A stretch of DNA of 64,000 nt from Lactiplantibacillus paraplantarum (GTDB lineage: Bacteria > Bacillota > Bacilli > Lactobacillales > Lactobacillaceae): the NCBI RefSeq assembly GCF_003641145.1, contig NZ_CP032744.1, positions 1,612,001-1,676,000 on the forward strand, written 5' to 3'. The notes under the pieces were generated by a model. The model was not told the origin of the DNA. It worked only from the letters and a program-made list of their open reading frames with translations, and made no database searches. A program made the translations under genes and the position numbers. How positions within the stretch are numbered: the stretch's first letter is position 1; every line of letters begins with the position of its first letter. Positions 1-9,689 of the stretch are shown in pieces.

Positions 1-276
1 CTGACTACCAGCTAGAACGGCATCAATGACCGTCAGATTCTGATCAAGTTCTGGTTTTTGTTTTAAATAACCAATCGTATAGTTTTTCGGCATCACCAGT
101 TGTCCGGCTTCAGGTGCCGTAATCCCAGCTAATACGTCTAATAAATTCGTTTTCCCGGACCCATTAACGCCAATGACACCAATCCGGTCATGTTCATTCA
201 CAATAAACGAAATATCATGAAATAACGTCTTCTCACCATAAGTTCGGGTCAGATTTTCTGCTCTTAAAGTTTGCAT
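1..276 (-). CDS. ABC-F family ATPase, N-terminal fragment (gene runs off the window)
   Basis: The first 92 codons of an ATP-binding-cassette protein are present; the rest lies beyond position 1. The protein opens MQTLRAENLTRTYGEKTLF and reaches a Walker A motif GVNGSGKT at about residues 37-44, followed by a segment ending in a Q-loop-like GYLKQ. No membrane segment is visible, and the short N-terminus leading straight into the nucleotide-binding fold matches soluble ABC-F proteins, which act on the ribosome in translation or antibiotic protection. A purine-rich AAAGGGTGG stretch precedes the ATG. Which ABC-F subgroup it belongs to cannot be told from this fragment. Confidence 0.8.
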   Translation of the reverse strand, partial: MQTLRAENLTRTYGEKTLFHDISFIVNEHDRIGVIGVNGSGKTNLLDVLAGITAPEAGQLVMPKNYTIGYLKQKPELDQNLTVIDAVLAGSQ

Positions 277-410
277 TCTTGCGATCCACCCTTTTTTTAC
301 ATCATTAAGTTCTATCTTAGCTAGAATCGACCTAAAACACAACTGACAAACGCGCAAATCAAAGTTAATATTTCTTAATGATCACGGTCTAATTTCCAAA
401 TGCGTTTATA

Positions 411-449
411 AAAAAACTCCTGGCGCCCATTTAGGCGCCAAGAGTTTTA
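411..449 (-). terminator. Rho-independent terminator after the 151-aa gene
   Basis: Inverted repeat with AAAACTC and GGCGCC arms around a short CATTTA-type loop, flanked by A and T runs on both sides, so it could work in both directions. It lies just past the stop of the 457-912 gene and before the ABC-F gene, separating the two units. Confidence 0.75.
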
Positions 450-456
450 TTACGAA

Positions 457-912
457 CTAATTTTTATGATCACCATAAACGTCAAAAACAGTCCGTTCGT
501 CGTCAACCACTAAGTGCAGCTTACCTTCAGCGGTTAACGAACTAGTCTGATAAATATTGTCGATGCCATCAGCATCTCGTGGCTTAAATGGCAAATAAAT
601 TTGCTCGCTGCCCCGCTCATCACCGAATAAAATATCAATTTTTTCAATATCTTGATAGTGGGTGACCCGTTCGAACATCCCACTGGTTACGGATGATAGC
701 TGTGTCGTTTCGGGATCGATAGCATCTGCATCTGGTGTAAATTCAGCTTTAAATGACTTGCAAGGGTGAATGATGGTCATATGACCACCCTTAATCCGAC
801 CATAACTAGTCGTTACCCGGCCAATCCATAGGTCCGAGATATCTTGATGATGAACTGTCCAAGTGTCACCATTCCGAAAATGAAATTTCAATGCTTCTAA
901 TGCTCGTTCCAT
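457..912 (-). CDS. Conserved hypothetical protein, 151 aa
   Basis: I do not recognise a named family. The protein is soluble, acidic and beta-rich in appearance, with no signal peptide or membrane segment; it begins MERALEALKFHFRNGDTW and has an FGDERGSEQIYLPF stretch near the middle. The gene follows cca by 56 bp on the same strand with no terminator in between, and a strong terminator follows at 411-449, so it is probably the last gene of the dapB-cca transcript. An AGGTGATTT purine stretch precedes the ATG. Function unknown. Confidence 0.7.
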   Translation of the reverse strand: MERALEALKFHFRNGDTWTVHHQDISDLWIGRVTTSYGRIKGGHMTIIHPCKSFKAEFTPDADAIDPETTQLSSVTSGMFERVTHYQDIEKIDILFGDERGSEQIYLPFKPRDADGIDNIYQTSSLTAEGKLHLVVDDERTVFDVYGDHKN

Positions 913-968
913 TTAAATCACCTCATTGAATTAGTTTCACCTTTATCGTAACAGATTCATAGAAAATA

Positions 969-2192
969 TCAATGGTTTTTTGAATCCGCTACCATCCCTG
1001 CAAAATCAAGCAAATCATCCTGTTGATTGGCAACTTGTTTGGTAATCACGGCCTGTAGACAAGCCGTTAAGATTTGTCCCATCATCGGTCCGGGCGTCAC
1101 TAACTTCGCTTTCACTAAGTCGCCACCATTAATTGCCAGTTCATGCTTATCGTGAATCGGTAAATCAGCATAGGCCCGTGCCAATTCCGTCTGATCCTGG
1201 CCAAAGCCTAGAATGGTTGCCACCTGATTAGCTGTTGTCAGCGCGTCTAAGCCCGTGTAAAAGTTCTCTTGAGCAGTTAGCCGACCCGCACGTTTTAACG
1301 CGGCTACGGCCTTAACAGCTGTCGTAACGTGACTAATCAACTCATTACTGGTCCTCCACATCTTTAACAAATGCCGAACTGCAGCTTCATCCGTCAATCG
1401 CATCGTCCAACTGAGCAAGGTCCAAGTACTCTCAATACTCGTCAAATGCCAAGTCGGTAAGGCCATTAATTGACGTAACAGTCCTTCTTGATCAGCCATT
1501 GCTGGCATATAACGATATAACCCAGTGGTCAACAGGCCCGTCAAGCCAGCGATTGGGTGTTGGCCCATCAATAATTTTTCCCACTCGACTCGCGTCCGTT
1601 CTACGGCAATCTTCGTCAGTAAAGTCGCATTATCGGCAATCGCTTGTTCAGTCTGTGGTTCAATAGTAAAGCCTAACTGGCTCGCAAACCGAACCGCCCG
1701 CATCATCCGCAACGCATCTTCATGGAAACGCGCCTCGGCTATCCCGACGGCACGCAAGACCCCTTGCTCTAAATCTGCTAAGCCATCGAATAAATCGATC
1801 ACTTTACCATTAGCCGTCATTGCTAAGGCGTTGATCGTAAAATCACGACGTTTAAGATCATCTTGCAACGACCGCACGAACGTTACCTGATCAGGCCGCC
1901 GAAAATCTTGGTAGCCAGACTCAGTTCGAAACGTCGTCGTTTCGTAGCCATTACCGTGGTCTAAGATCATCACCGTACCGTGCTCGATACCTGTATCAAC
2001 CGTTCGTTTGAATAATTGTTTGACTTCAGCTGGAAACGCACTGGTGGCAATGTCCACATCGTGCAATGGTTTACCCAAGATCGTATCGCGAACACACCCA
2101 CCAACAAAGTACGCTTCATAGCCCGCCGCCTCAATCGTATCAAGAATCGGCTTGGCTGCTTGAAACTCAGCTGGTAACTGCGTCAAGATCAT
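969..2192 (-). CDS. cca: CCA-adding tRNA nucleotidyltransferase
   Basis: Adds or repairs the 3'-terminal CCA of tRNAs using CTP and ATP. Length is 407 aa, normal for the bacterial class II enzyme. The nucleotidyltransferase head shows the GG motif at residues 31-32 followed by VRD, and the two metal-binding aspartates in HDVDIAT at 45 and 47. [20 protein letters not shown] and the [18 protein letters not shown] block (class II motifs B-D) follow. The C-terminal half is the helical tRNA-binding body. The start codon overlaps the dapB stop as ATGA, so the two genes are translationally coupled. Confidence 0.96.
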   Translation of the reverse strand: MILTQLPAEFQAAKPILDTIEAAGYEAYFVGGCVRDTILGKPLHDVDIATSAFPAEVKQLFKRTVDTGIEHGTVMILDHGNGYETTTFRTESGYQDFRRPDQVTFVRSLQDDLKRRDFTINALAMTANGKVIDLFDGLADLEQGVLRAVGIAEARFHEDALRMMRAVRFASQLGFTIEPQTEQAIADNATLLTKIAVERTRVEWEKLLMGQHPIAGLTGLLTTGLYRYMPAMADQEGLLRQLMALPTWHLTSIESTWTLLSWTMRLTDEAAVRHLLKMWRTSNELISHVTTAVKAVAALKRAGRLTAQENFYTGLDALTTANQVATILGFGQDQTELARAYADLPIHDKHELAINGGDLVKAKLVTPGPMMGQILTACLQAVITKQVANQQDDLLDFAGMVADSKNH

Positions 2193-2974
2193 AGTAAATG
2201 CTCCAAACCAACGAAGAGTTCATGATACTGGTTCACTTTTTCAACCGCCACTTTTACCCCAGTCATAAATGAGATCCGGTCAAATGAGTCTTGGCGAATC
2301 GTTAGGCCTTCACCAGGGCCACCAAACATGACTTCTTCGTGCGCCACTAACCCAGGTAACCGCACAGCGTGGATCCGCATGCCTTCATATTCAGCACCAC
2401 GTGCCCCTGGTAAGGTTTCAGTTGCGTCAGGATTGCCTTGTTGTTTAGGCTGCCGCACTTCAGCAATCTTCTTAGCCGTACTAATGGCGGTCCCACTTGG
2501 CGAATCGATTTTATCGTCATGATGCATTTCGATAATTTCAACGTCAGGGAAGTACTTAGCTGCTTGTTGCGCAAATTGCATGAGCAAAACAGCACTGATA
2601 CCGAAATTAGGCGCAATTAACCCACCAACTTGCTTGTCCTTAGCTAATGCTTGCAAATCAGCAACTTGTTCATCGGTCATCCCGGTTGTCCCAATGACGG
2701 GTGAGATGCCATGGTTAAGTGCAAACTTAGCATTTTCATAAACAGCCGTTGGAATGGTAAAGTCAATCCATACCGTGGCATCCGTCTTAATTTGGTCTAA
2801 ATCATGAAAGGCTGGAACGTCTTGATCCTTGAACCGATCATCCTCGTTCAAATTCTGTTCACTACTGCGAGCATCGTAAACACCCACCAATTCAAAATCA
2901 GGATTATCAATAACCATTTGAGCAGCCGTGCTACCCATCCGACCTTTGTAGCCGGCAACAATTACTTTTACCAC
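2189..2974 (-). CDS. dapB: 4-hydroxy-tetrahydrodipicolinate reductase
   Basis: NAD(P)H-dependent reduction step in the diaminopimelate/lysine pathway, needed for peptidoglycan precursors. The 261-aa protein starts with the Rossmann motif GYKGRMGS (residues 8-15). The substrate-binding signature [18 protein letters not shown] lies in the middle and contains the catalytic His pair and the Lys. An AGGAGG-type site precedes the ATG. It overlaps cca by 4 bp. Between it and the upstream Cof phosphatase are about 300 bp that include that gene's terminator. I see no riboswitch or T-box there, so its regulation is not evident. Confidence 0.96.
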   Translation of the reverse strand: MVKVIVAGYKGRMGSTAAQMVIDNPDFELVGVYDARSSEQNLNEDDRFKDQDVPAFHDLDQIKTDATVWIDFTIPTAVYENAKFALNHGISPVIGTTGMTDEQVADLQALAKDKQVGGLIAPNFGISAVLLMQFAQQAAKYFPDVEIIEMHHDDKIDSPSGTAISTAKKIAEVRQPKQQGNPDATETLPGARGAEYEGMRIHAVRLPGLVAHEEVMFGGPGEGLTIRQDSFDRISFMTGVKVAVEKVNQYHELFVGLEHLL

Positions 2975-3173
2975 AATAAATTCCTCCTCAAGATTAAGCT
3001 AATTAGCACAATGCGTGTTACCTTATATTTTAGCAGACAATCGCCAAATTAGGCAGGAGAATCCTCACTGATTTCAGACAAGCTTCGACTTCCGGTCACA
3101 ATTCGCTTAGAAAGCGTCGTGGCTGATGTCTATGTTACCGCCACAGCCGTGATTAATAGTCGTTTAATTGCCA

Positions 3174-3220
3174 AAAAGTGTTGGACTCAAAGCGATAATA
3201 ACGCTAAGTCCAACACTTTT
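3174..3220 (-). terminator. Terminator after the Cof-type phosphatase gene
   Basis: A 14-bp perfect stem (3174-3187 with 3207-3220) carries an inner AGCG/CGCT pairing in the loop. On the minus strand it is followed by a run of five T. It lies about 50 bp after the stop at 3271. Confidence 0.75.
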
Positions 3221-3270
3221 CTAAATAAGATGCAACCAGCAATCAAGCAGGTCTCAGACCGCTATCACTA

Positions 3271-4068
3271 TCAGATCAACGTTTCAATTGCAGCCAACAC
3301 GCCATCATGATTATTATCATAAGGTGTGAGGTACGTTGCCATCTGCTTGACTGGCATAATCGCATTTTGCATCGCATAACTATAATCAGCTTCACGCAAC
3401 ATTTCTAAATCGTTGCCATTATCACCAAAAGCCGCTGTTTGGCTAGCGGTCACTTGCCAATGCGACTGCAAGTAGGCTAGTCCAGAGGCCTTATTGACGT
3501 GGGGTGGAATGACATCTAAGCCATTCCCCCCGCTGACTGTCGCTCGCAAGCGGCCGGCAAATTGCTGGTTGATCAGATCCGCATGCGCATTGGCATCCGT
3601 ATCCTGCCAACTAAAAGTGGCCTTATAGATATGGTCATCAATCGTTGATAATGATGGTACCACCTGCAACCGGCTCAAATAATAGCGCATAATCGGACTA
3701 TCATCTTGTGGCCGAATGTAAGCGGCCTGTTTTCCTGAAATGGAGATTTCCGCACCAGCTAACGCGGGTTCGTTTGCCACATAGGTTAATAATTCCTGAT
3801 ACAACGTCGGCTCAATCAAGCTTTCAGCCAAGACGTTACCGTGATTATCAATGACGAGACCGCCATTCTCGGCGACATACGTCAGTTCGCCCCTGATGCC
3901 CTCAAAAACGTCAATACAGTGTTGTAACTGATTGCCGCTAGCCACAACAAAGTGCTGGCCTTGTGCATTCATCTGGTCTAACTGGGCCTGAAATCGGCCA
4001 TGATCAAACTGATGATCATCTCTTAAAAAGGTTCCGTCTAAATCGGTGGCAATAATCGCTACTTTCAC
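3271..4068 (-). CDS. Cof-type HAD superfamily phosphatase
   Basis: A 265-aa haloacid-dehalogenase-fold hydrolase. Motif I DLDGT is at residues 9-13, a Thr/Ser motif II lies in VVASGNQ, the Lys is in PHVNKASGL, and the acidic motif IV is GDNGNDLEML near residue 215. The large C2-type cap between motifs II and III places it in the Cof/YidA group, which dephosphorylates sugar phosphates and similar cytosolic metabolites; the exact substrate is unknown. It is monocistronic, with its own promoter (4105-4132) overlapped by a near-consensus catabolite element and its own terminator at 3174-3220. Confidence 0.9.
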   Translation of the reverse strand: MKVAIIATDLDGTFLRDDHQFDHGRFQAQLDQMNAQGQHFVVASGNQLQHCIDVFEGIRGELTYVAENGGLVIDNHGNVLAESLIEPTLYQELLTYVANEPALAGAEISISGKQAAYIRPQDDSPIMRYYLSRLQVVPSLSTIDDHIYKATFSWQDTDANAHADLINQQFAGRLRATVSGGNGLDVIPPHVNKASGLAYLQSHWQVTASQTAAFGDNGNDLEMLREADYSYAMQNAIMPVKQMATYLTPYDNNHDGVLAAIETLI

Positions 4069-4104
4069 AATGATAGGCTCCTTACTTAGATTTACTCTAA
4101 GTTT

Positions 4105-4132
4105 ATTCTACCAAAGATGAAAGTGTTTTCAA
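4105..4132 (-). promoter_or_regulatory. Promoter of the Cof phosphatase gene, with a cre-like 14-mer
   Basis: On the minus strand TTGAAA (4127-4132) and TAGAAT (4105-4110) are separated by 16 bp. Positions 4118-4131 read TGAAAGTGTTTTCA on the plus strand. This matches the CcpA cre consensus TGWAANCGNTNWCA except that the central C is T, and it overlaps the -35 box. Catabolite repression is therefore plausible but not shown. Confidence 0.5.
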
Positions 4133-5401
4133 CTAGTAACCCTGATCTTCGTAATCTTCTAGCATTGCCACCATCTCACCATCATCGGGTTCAATCATCA
4201 GGTAATTGCGCAGCGCAGCAACTGTATCATCAGTCAAACCCGCTTCCCGGAAGAAGTAAATCGCCGGTTTAAGGAAATCCTTATTATGCTCAAAGAACGG
4301 GTACGCTGCCTCATAATTATCTTTTGCGGCCTGGAAGTGATCCAATCGATCGTTAGAGATGGCTAAGTTCCAATAAAACTGCGGGTCAAACTCATCGCTC
4401 CGTAGATACTGATCCAACAATTCAATATTATCTTGATAACGTTCCCGCTGTACTAACAAATTGGAAAGCTCCAGCACAGTGGTTAGATTATCAGGATCGA
4501 TACTCAACCCTTCACGCAAATATTTTTCAGCTAGCTCCTGATCGTCTAATTTCAAGGCCAAGCGCGCCGTTTGCAAGTACAATTGTTCATTGTACTGATC
4601 AACGGCTAACCCTTCTTGAAGCGTCAATAACGCCTGATCTAGCTGGTGCAATTGCTCTTGTGCCTGAGCCAAGTATGGATATAAGGAAGCATACTGGTCA
4701 TCTTGTTCCCGCAACTTATTAAAAATATCAACTGCTTTTTGTGGTTCCTTCAATTGCAAGTAAGTGAACCCTAATTCAAACTGACTGTCCGGTGTTAATT
4801 TAGCTGGCTTGATCTGTTCTAAATAGCCTACTGCTTGTTCGAAGCGTCCCGACTCCGCGTAAGCAACGCCTAGTCGTTCAACTAAATTAACCTTAGAAAG
4901 CTCTACTTGCCCTTGCTTGATCAAATCCAAGTAGAAGCGCGTCGCTTGACCATAGTTGCGAATCAAGAAATAAAACTCAGCTAGCGCAAACTCAACAATT
5001 GGTTCATCTGGTGCCAATTGATAGGCTTCTTTCAGCTTTTGTTCACTAACTTCAAATAATTCCTGCGTCTGATATAAATCTGCTTCAACAAGTAACGCTT
5101 GGACATAGGCCGGTGAATCTGGTTGGACTTGTTGTAAGTAGTTTAGCGCCAAATCCGTGTCATCTTCATCAATCGCAATATCCGCGAGGCTTGTTCGCAA
5201 GTCATCTTCATCCGGATACTTTGCCAATAACTTCTTATAGACCCGCTCTGCCTGCTTCAAAAAGCCGAGACCGTATAACTCCTCAGCCAAACTATACAGT
5301 GTCTCATCATCATCTTTACGTAAGGCCCACGCAAAGTGTTTTTTGGCCGTATCAATTTGCCCGTTTGATAGTGCCGCGAGCATTTTTTCTGAATAACTCA
5401 T
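4133..5401 (-). CDS. Tetratricopeptide-repeat protein
   Basis: A roughly 422-aa soluble protein composed of about ten consecutive TPR-like helical hairpins, visible as spaced A/L/Y and Asp-Pro-(E/D) signatures such as YAESGRFEQAVGYLEQIKPA. TPR scaffolds mediate protein-protein contacts; the partner is unknown. I prefer the ATG at 5401 (MSYSEKML) over the in-frame ATG at 5410, because an AAAGGATG site sits 8-9 nt before it and would be too close to the upstream ATG. It lies between the HU gene and the Cof phosphatase gene, which has its own promoter. Confidence 0.85.
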   Translation of the reverse strand: MSYSEKMLAALSNGQIDTAKKHFAWALRKDDDETLYSLAEELYGLGFLKQAERVYKKLLAKYPDEDDLRTSLADIAIDEDDTDLALNYLQQVQPDSPAYVQALLVEADLYQTQELFEVSEQKLKEAYQLAPDEPIVEFALAEFYFLIRNYGQATRFYLDLIKQGQVELSKVNLVERLGVAYAESGRFEQAVGYLEQIKPAKLTPDSQFELGFTYLQLKEPQKAVDIFNKLREQDDQYASLYPYLAQAQEQLHQLDQALLTLQEGLAVDQYNEQLYLQTARLALKLDDQELAEKYLREGLSIDPDNLTTVLELSNLLVQRERYQDNIELLDQYLRSDEFDPQFYWNLAISNDRLDHFQAAKDNYEAAYPFFEHNKDFLKPAIYFFREAGLTDDTVAALRNYLMIEPDDGEMVAMLEDYEDQGY

Positions 5402-5551
5402 TACACCCATCCTTTAAACCACCAAGTACCACTTCATTCAGACTTTGCGGTTACATTATTTATTTAACGGACCGCTTACCGCTTTCTTTACGAATCACGG
5501 CACCGGTTGTTCCGTCGCTTGACCTGACAGTCTATCATACCGCAGACGACA

Positions 5552-5588
5552 GCAAAAAAGCCAGTATAACGGTCGCTATACTGACTTT
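5552..5588 (-). terminator. Terminator after the HU gene
   Basis: CAGTATA (5562-5568) pairs with TATACTG (5577-5583), extended by AAAG/CTTT past one mismatch. On the minus strand it runs into a six-T tract. It lies 30 bp after the HU stop. Confidence 0.8.
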
Positions 5589-5617
5589 CATGTTTGCATT
5601 TCATTAACTGATATGCA

Positions 5618-5893
5618 TTATTTAACTGCGTCCTTTAAAGCTTTCCCTGGCTTAAATGCAGGTACTTTGCTTGCAGGAATTTGGATTTCGTCACCAGTTT
5701 GTGGGTTACGGCCCTTACGAGCAGCACGTTCACGTACTTCAAAGTTACCAAATCCGATCAGTTGAACTTTTTCACCCTTTGCAAGAGTGTCTTGGATTGA
5801 TGCAAAGACTGCGTCAACTGCAGCAGTTGCGTCTTTCTTCGTTAAGTTAGTTGCCGCAGCAACGTTGTTAACTAATTCAGCTTTGTTTGCCAT
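5618..5893 (-). CDS. hup: HU family DNA-binding protein
   Basis: A 91-aa histone-like nucleoid protein that bends DNA as a dimer. The helical N-half ([15 protein letters not shown]) is followed by the HU signature [20 protein letters not shown] on the beta arm and the conserved C-terminal [14 protein letters not shown]. The length and full signature are typical of the essential Firmicutes HU. It is monocistronic, with a promoter at 6018-6046 and a clear terminator. It has a good GGGGAGGTG ribosome-binding site. Confidence 0.97.
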   Translation of the reverse strand: MANKAELVNNVAAATNLTKKDATAAVDAVFASIQDTLAKGEKVQLIGFGNFEVRERAARKGRNPQTGDEIQIPASKVPAFKPGKALKDAVK

Positions 5894-6017
5894 GTTTGAT
5901 TCACCTCCCCGTTACAGAGTGAAGGATCGCCGTGCTTTTTAACATCGTTGATCCAGATGATCATTTTTGAGTGGTCCAAAAATGAGAGAAACGATAACAA
6001 GCATCATTTCTTCATCA

Positions 6018-6046
6018 AAGATAGCATAGGAATGCCGTAATAGCAA
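6018..6046 (-). promoter_or_regulatory. Candidate promoter of the HU gene
   Basis: On the minus strand TTGCTA (6041-6046) and TATCTT (6018-6023) are separated by exactly 17 bp. This implies a leader of about 115 nt. It is the best hexamer pair between der and hup. Confidence 0.45.
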
Positions 6047-6143
6047 GCTTTTTTAGCCTTTTTGACGAAAAATGCGCAAAAAGATGATAATCGTTTACAT
6101 CAATCTGGAATTGTGCTAAAATGCCGATTTTACGCGCTTTTGC

Positions 6144-7454
6144 TTACTTACGTCGGCGTTCGATCATATGGATCGGCGTTCCGGTAAAATCAAACGCGTT
6201 CCGAATCTGGTTCTCTAAGAACCGTTCGTATGAAAAGTGCATCATATCAGGATCATTAACGAAGACCACGAAGGTCGGCGGCTGAATGGCCACTTGCGTC
6301 GCATAATAGACCCGTAGCCGCTTACCATTATCACTAGGTGTTGGATTCATGGCGATGGCATCCATGATCACATCATTCAAGACTGAGGATTGAATCCGCC
6401 GCATATGGTTCGTATTGACCTTCTTGATCAGCGCCGGTAGTTGTTCCAATCGCTGGTTCGTTTTGGCTGAAACAAAGATAATGGGCGCATAACTCAAGTA
6501 AACAAACTGATCGCGAATATAAGCTTCGAACTCTTGCATAGTATGATTATCTTTCTTAACAAGATCCCACTTATTGACCACGATGATAATGCCCTTACCG
6601 GCTTCGTGAGCATAGCCAGCTACCCGCTTGTCCTGCTCGCGAATGCCTTCTTCACCGTTAATAACGAAGAGCGCCACGTCACTATTATCGATCGCTTTAA
6701 GGGCCCGCATCACACTATAACGTTCAGTATTTTCGTAGACTTTTCCCTTTTTACGAATTCCGGCCGTATCGACCATCACGAATCGATCGCCGTCTTGATC
6801 CGTAAACTTGGTGTCAATCGCATCCCGCGTCGTCCCAGCCACGTCAGAAACAATCACCCGGTCTTCACCTAGCAAGGCATTAACGATTGATGATTTACCA
6901 ACGTTCGGCCGACCAATCAAACTAAAGCGGATCGTTCCAGGTTCCTCGTCACCACTTTTTTCAGGGAAGTTTTTGATGACCGCGTCCAACAAATCCCCGA
7001 GTCCCAGTCCATGGGCCCCTGAAAGCGGATATGGATCGCCAAAGCCGAGTGAGTAAAAGTCATAGACCTCACTGCGTAATTCAGGATTATCAACTTTATT
7101 GACCGCTAACACGACCGGCTTATTCGACCGGTACAAGATTTGCGCAACGTGTTCATCAGCGTCAGTAACGCCTTCCTTAATACTAACTAAATAGATAATG
7201 ACGTCGGCTTCATCAATAGCGACTTCGGCTTGCTGTGTAATTTGCTTAATAAACGGGGCGTCTTCAATATCAATCCCCCCGGTATCAATTAAACTAAATT
7301 CCTGACCAAGCCACTCACTATTGGCATAAATCCGGTCACGGGTGACCCCCGGTGTATCTTCAACGATTGAGATTCGATCACCAGCAATCCGATTGAAAAT
7401 TGTGGATTTACCAACGTTTGGTCGCCCAACAATGGCGACAACTGGTTTTGCCAT
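6144..7454 (-). CDS. der: Ribosome-assembly GTPase Der (EngA)
   Basis: Essential double GTPase for 50S subunit maturation. The 436-aa protein has two tandem G domains, each with GRPNVGKS (residues 10-17 and 181-188). Switch motifs DTGG at 57-60 and DTAG in the second domain are present, with NKVD at 119-122 and NKWD in the second domain. The C-terminal KH-like domain ends HMIERRRK. The full-length family architecture is intact. The ATG follows AAAGGAGG. A stable hairpin (7474-7500) sits directly upstream of the ribosome-binding site. Confidence 0.97.
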   Translation of the reverse strand: MAKPVVAIVGRPNVGKSTIFNRIAGDRISIVEDTPGVTRDRIYANSEWLGQEFSLIDTGGIDIEDAPFIKQITQQAEVAIDEADVIIYLVSIKEGVTDADEHVAQILYRSNKPVVLAVNKVDNPELRSEVYDFYSLGFGDPYPLSGAHGLGLGDLLDAVIKNFPEKSGDEEPGTIRFSLIGRPNVGKSSIVNALLGEDRVIVSDVAGTTRDAIDTKFTDQDGDRFVMVDTAGIRKKGKVYENTERYSVMRALKAIDNSDVALFVINGEEGIREQDKRVAGYAHEAGKGIIIVVNKWDLVKKDNHTMQEFEAYIRDQFVYLSYAPIIFVSAKTNQRLEQLPALIKKVNTNHMRRIQSSVLNDVIMDAIAMNPTPSDNGKRLRVYYATQVAIQPPTFVVFVNDPDMMHFSYERFLENQIRNAFDFTGTPIHMIERRRK

Positions 7455-7473
7455 GTTTAATTCCTCCTTTGCC

Positions 7474-7500
7474 CTCGTAGCGTCAGGTTCCTGCTACGAG
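7474..7500 (-). other. Hairpin in the der 5' leader
   Basis: CTCGTAGC (7474-7481) and GCTACGAG (7493-7500) form an 8-bp perfect stem with an 11-nt loop. It ends a few bases before the der AAAGGAGG site. A weaker ATTGGT/ACCAA hairpin lies further upstream. It has no U-tract, so it is not a terminator; it may stabilise or expose the translation start. Confidence 0.4.
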
Positions 7501-7535
7501 TCTCAAATTAATTGGTAACACCAACTAATCTGTTC

Positions 7536-7576
7536 CTAAAAAAATATCCTTCAAGGCAAGCTTGAAGGGTATTTTT
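7536..7576 (-). terminator. Terminator after rpsA
   Basis: A roughly 15-bp stem (AAAATATCCTTCAAG with its near-complement, one mismatch) around a GCAAG loop, with a T-run on the minus strand. It lies 14 bp after the rpsA stop. Confidence 0.85.
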
Positions 7577-7589
7577 AATCAATCAATGA

Positions 7590-8879
7590 TTAGTTTTCAT
7601 CATTGTTGCTTTCAGCATTCTTCAATTCGTCACCGATCAAATCACCTAAAGTGAAACCAGTTGATTCTTCAGGAGCATTAGCCGTTGAACGTTCGCTAGC
7701 AGTCCGGTTATCCCGGTTGTTGTTACGACGACGGTTGTTATTGCTCCGACGTTCTGGTTGACTTTCGTTATCATCGTCAGCAGTTTGTGGCTTTTCTTCC
7801 AAAGCTTTAATTGATAAAGCTAACCGCTTTTCGTCTGGACGAACATCCAAGACTTTGACTTTGATTTCTTGACCAACTTTTAAGACATCGTTTGGTGTTG
7901 CAATGTGTTGGTGTGAGATTTGTGAAATATGAACTAACCCTTCGACACCAGGGAAGACTTCCACAAAGGCACCAAAGCTCGTCAAACGCTTAACTTTACC
8001 ATCAAGTACGGCACCTTGTGGGGCTTTTTCTTCAATACCATCCCAAGGTTCTGGTAAAGTAGCTTTGATTGATAATGAAACACGTTCGCGGTCAGCATCA
8101 ACGGATAAAATCTTCACCGTAACTTCTTGACCGACCTTCAATACATCAGCAGGCTTCTCAACCCGGTCGTATGAAATTTCTGAAACGTGAACCAAACCAT
8201 CAATACCACCGAGGTCAACAAAGGCACCGAAGTTCGTCAAACGAGCAACTTTACCTTCAACGACATCACCAGCTTGCAAGGTCTTCAAAGCTTCTTCACG
8301 TTGTGCTTCGCGTTGTTTTTCAACAACGGCACGATGTGATAAGATCAAACGGTTTTCGCTAGGTTCGATTTCAATAATCTTAAGTTCAAGTTCTTGGCCT
8401 TTGTAGGCGTTTAAGTCTTCAACATAATGATCATCAATCATTGAGGCAGGGATGAAGCCACGAACACCAGCGTCAACGACTAACCCGCCCTTAACAACTT
8501 GCGTTACCGGAGCTTTAATCGTATGACCTGCTTCGTATTCTTTTTCAACATCGTCCCAAACTTTGCGAGCTTCTAACCGACGATGTGACAGTAAATAACT
8601 GCCGTTTTCCTTGTCGCTGCCAATCCGAGAAATGACAACCAAGTCTAACACATCACCGACTTTAGCGGCTTCGTTGACATCGTCAACCCGTTGTGTTGAG
8701 AGTTCCTTCAAAGGAACGACCCCTTCAACACCGGTACCTTGGATACCAACAATTACTTGTTTGTCGTCGTCGATTGCTAAGACTTCACCCTTAACAACGT
8801 CACCGACGTTTACTTCTTCAACGCTATTTAAAGCGTCTAAAAGTTCATTTTTCTCTTGGCTGTTTTCGTTTTCACTCAT
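7590..8879 (-). CDS. rpsA: 30S ribosomal protein S1 homologue, four S1 domains
   Basis: RNA-binding translation factor of the Firmicutes type: 429 aa, four OB-fold S1 domains (about residues 24-92, 108-173, 194-264 and 279-350) instead of the six in enterobacteria. Domains 3 and 4 carry the classic FGAFVDLGGIDGLVHVSEIS and SFGAFVEVFPGVEGLVHISQ motifs. The C-terminal 70 residues are low-complexity, rich in Asn, Arg, Glu and Asp (RRSNNNRRRNNNRDNR), and probably disordered. It follows cmk by 89 bp and likely shares its transcript; it has a strong AGGAGG site. Confidence 0.96.
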   Translation of the reverse strand: MSENENSQEKNELLDALNSVEEVNVGDVVKGEVLAIDDDKQVIVGIQGTGVEGVVPLKELSTQRVDDVNEAAKVGDVLDLVVISRIGSDKENGSYLLSHRRLEARKVWDDVEKEYEAGHTIKAPVTQVVKGGLVVDAGVRGFIPASMIDDHYVEDLNAYKGQELELKIIEIEPSENRLILSHRAVVEKQREAQREEALKTLQAGDVVEGKVARLTNFGAFVDLGGIDGLVHVSEISYDRVEKPADVLKVGQEVTVKILSVDADRERVSLSIKATLPEPWDGIEEKAPQGAVLDGKVKRLTSFGAFVEVFPGVEGLVHISQISHQHIATPNDVLKVGQEIKVKVLDVRPDEKRLALSIKALEEKPQTADDDNESQPERRSNNNRRRNNNRDNRTASERSTANAPEESTGFTLGDLIGDELKNAESNNDEN

Positions 8880-8968
8880 GCAAATTTCCTCCTGTCAACA
8901 ATAACTCTAACCTATATCATAGCTGAAAACGCAATGAAAAGCTAGCTAAAAGCATTAAGTTAATACAA

Positions 8969-9655
8969 TTAGATTGTTGAACTTTGTTTTTTTGTAATAA
9001 TTTCCGCAATGGCGGCCACAACTTCGTCAATTGACATTGGCGTCGTATCAACGAGCGTGGCGTCTGTTGCCTGTGTTAATGGTGACACTTTACGCGTTGA
9101 ATCTTTATGATCACGTAATTCAATCTCAGCCTGTAACTGAGCTAAGGGTGTGTCGATGCCCTTCTTGATATTTTCGGCGTACCGGCGCTTAGCACGTTCC
9201 GCCGCCGAAGCTACTAAAAAGATCTTAACTTCGGCCTTGGGTAGCACCGTGGTACCAATATCACGACCGTCCATCACAATCCCACCGGCAGTTGCCATTT
9301 CACGCTGTTGATCCGTTAAAATCGTGCGTACTTGCGGTAATGCTGCAATCGTTGAGACGTTATTCGTAACGTCTGGTTGACGAATTGCCGCCGTGATGTC
9401 TTCCTGGTTAGCAAAGACGAGTTGATCTGGTTCTCCAGGCTTGAAACTAATCTTGAGCGTTTGCATCGCTGTAACGACGGCTGCTTCATCCGCCAGATCA
9501 ACGTGTTGTTGCATCGCCCAATACGTCACTGCTCGGTACATCGCACCCGTATCAACATAAATATAGCCAAACCGTTTTGCAACTAGTTTGGCTACGGTAC
9601 TCTTGCCAGCTGAAGCCGGACCATCGATGGCCACCTGTAATGCTTGCTTAGCCAT
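8969..9655 (-). CDS. cmk: Cytidylate kinase
   Basis: Phosphorylates CMP and dCMP with ATP in pyrimidine salvage and recycling. The 228-aa protein starts with the P-loop IDGPASAGKST (residues 10-20), followed by the CMP-binding YVDTGAMYRAVT and DGRDIGTTVLPKAEVKIFL. The lid region is AERAKRRYAEN. Length and motifs are standard. It lies between the LysM gene and rpsA on the same strand; the cmk-rpsA pairing is widely conserved in bacteria. There are 34 bp between the LysM gene stop and its start. Confidence 0.97.
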   Translation of the reverse strand: MAKQALQVAIDGPASAGKSTVAKLVAKRFGYIYVDTGAMYRAVTYWAMQQHVDLADEAAVVTAMQTLKISFKPGEPDQLVFANQEDITAAIRQPDVTNNVSTIAALPQVRTILTDQQREMATAGGIVMDGRDIGTTVLPKAEVKIFLVASAAERAKRRYAENIKKGIDTPLAQLQAEIELRDHKDSTRKVSPLTQATDATLVDTTPMSIDEVVAAIAEIITKKQSSTI

Positions 9656-9689
9656 TAACTAACCCCTCACAATCTGCAAAAATCGTGTA

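Noticed and set aside
2975..3170. Possible riboswitch or T-box upstream of dapB
   Set aside because: No T-box AGGGTGGTACC-type motif or lysine-riboswitch blocks could be found; only weak hairpins.
3119..3310. A 63-codon plus-strand frame
   Set aside because: Runs through a terminator hairpin and the end of the Cof phosphatase gene.
5113..5607. A 164-codon plus-strand frame
   Set aside because: Overlaps the TPR protein gene and the HU terminator; composition is not protein-like and there is no ribosome-binding site.
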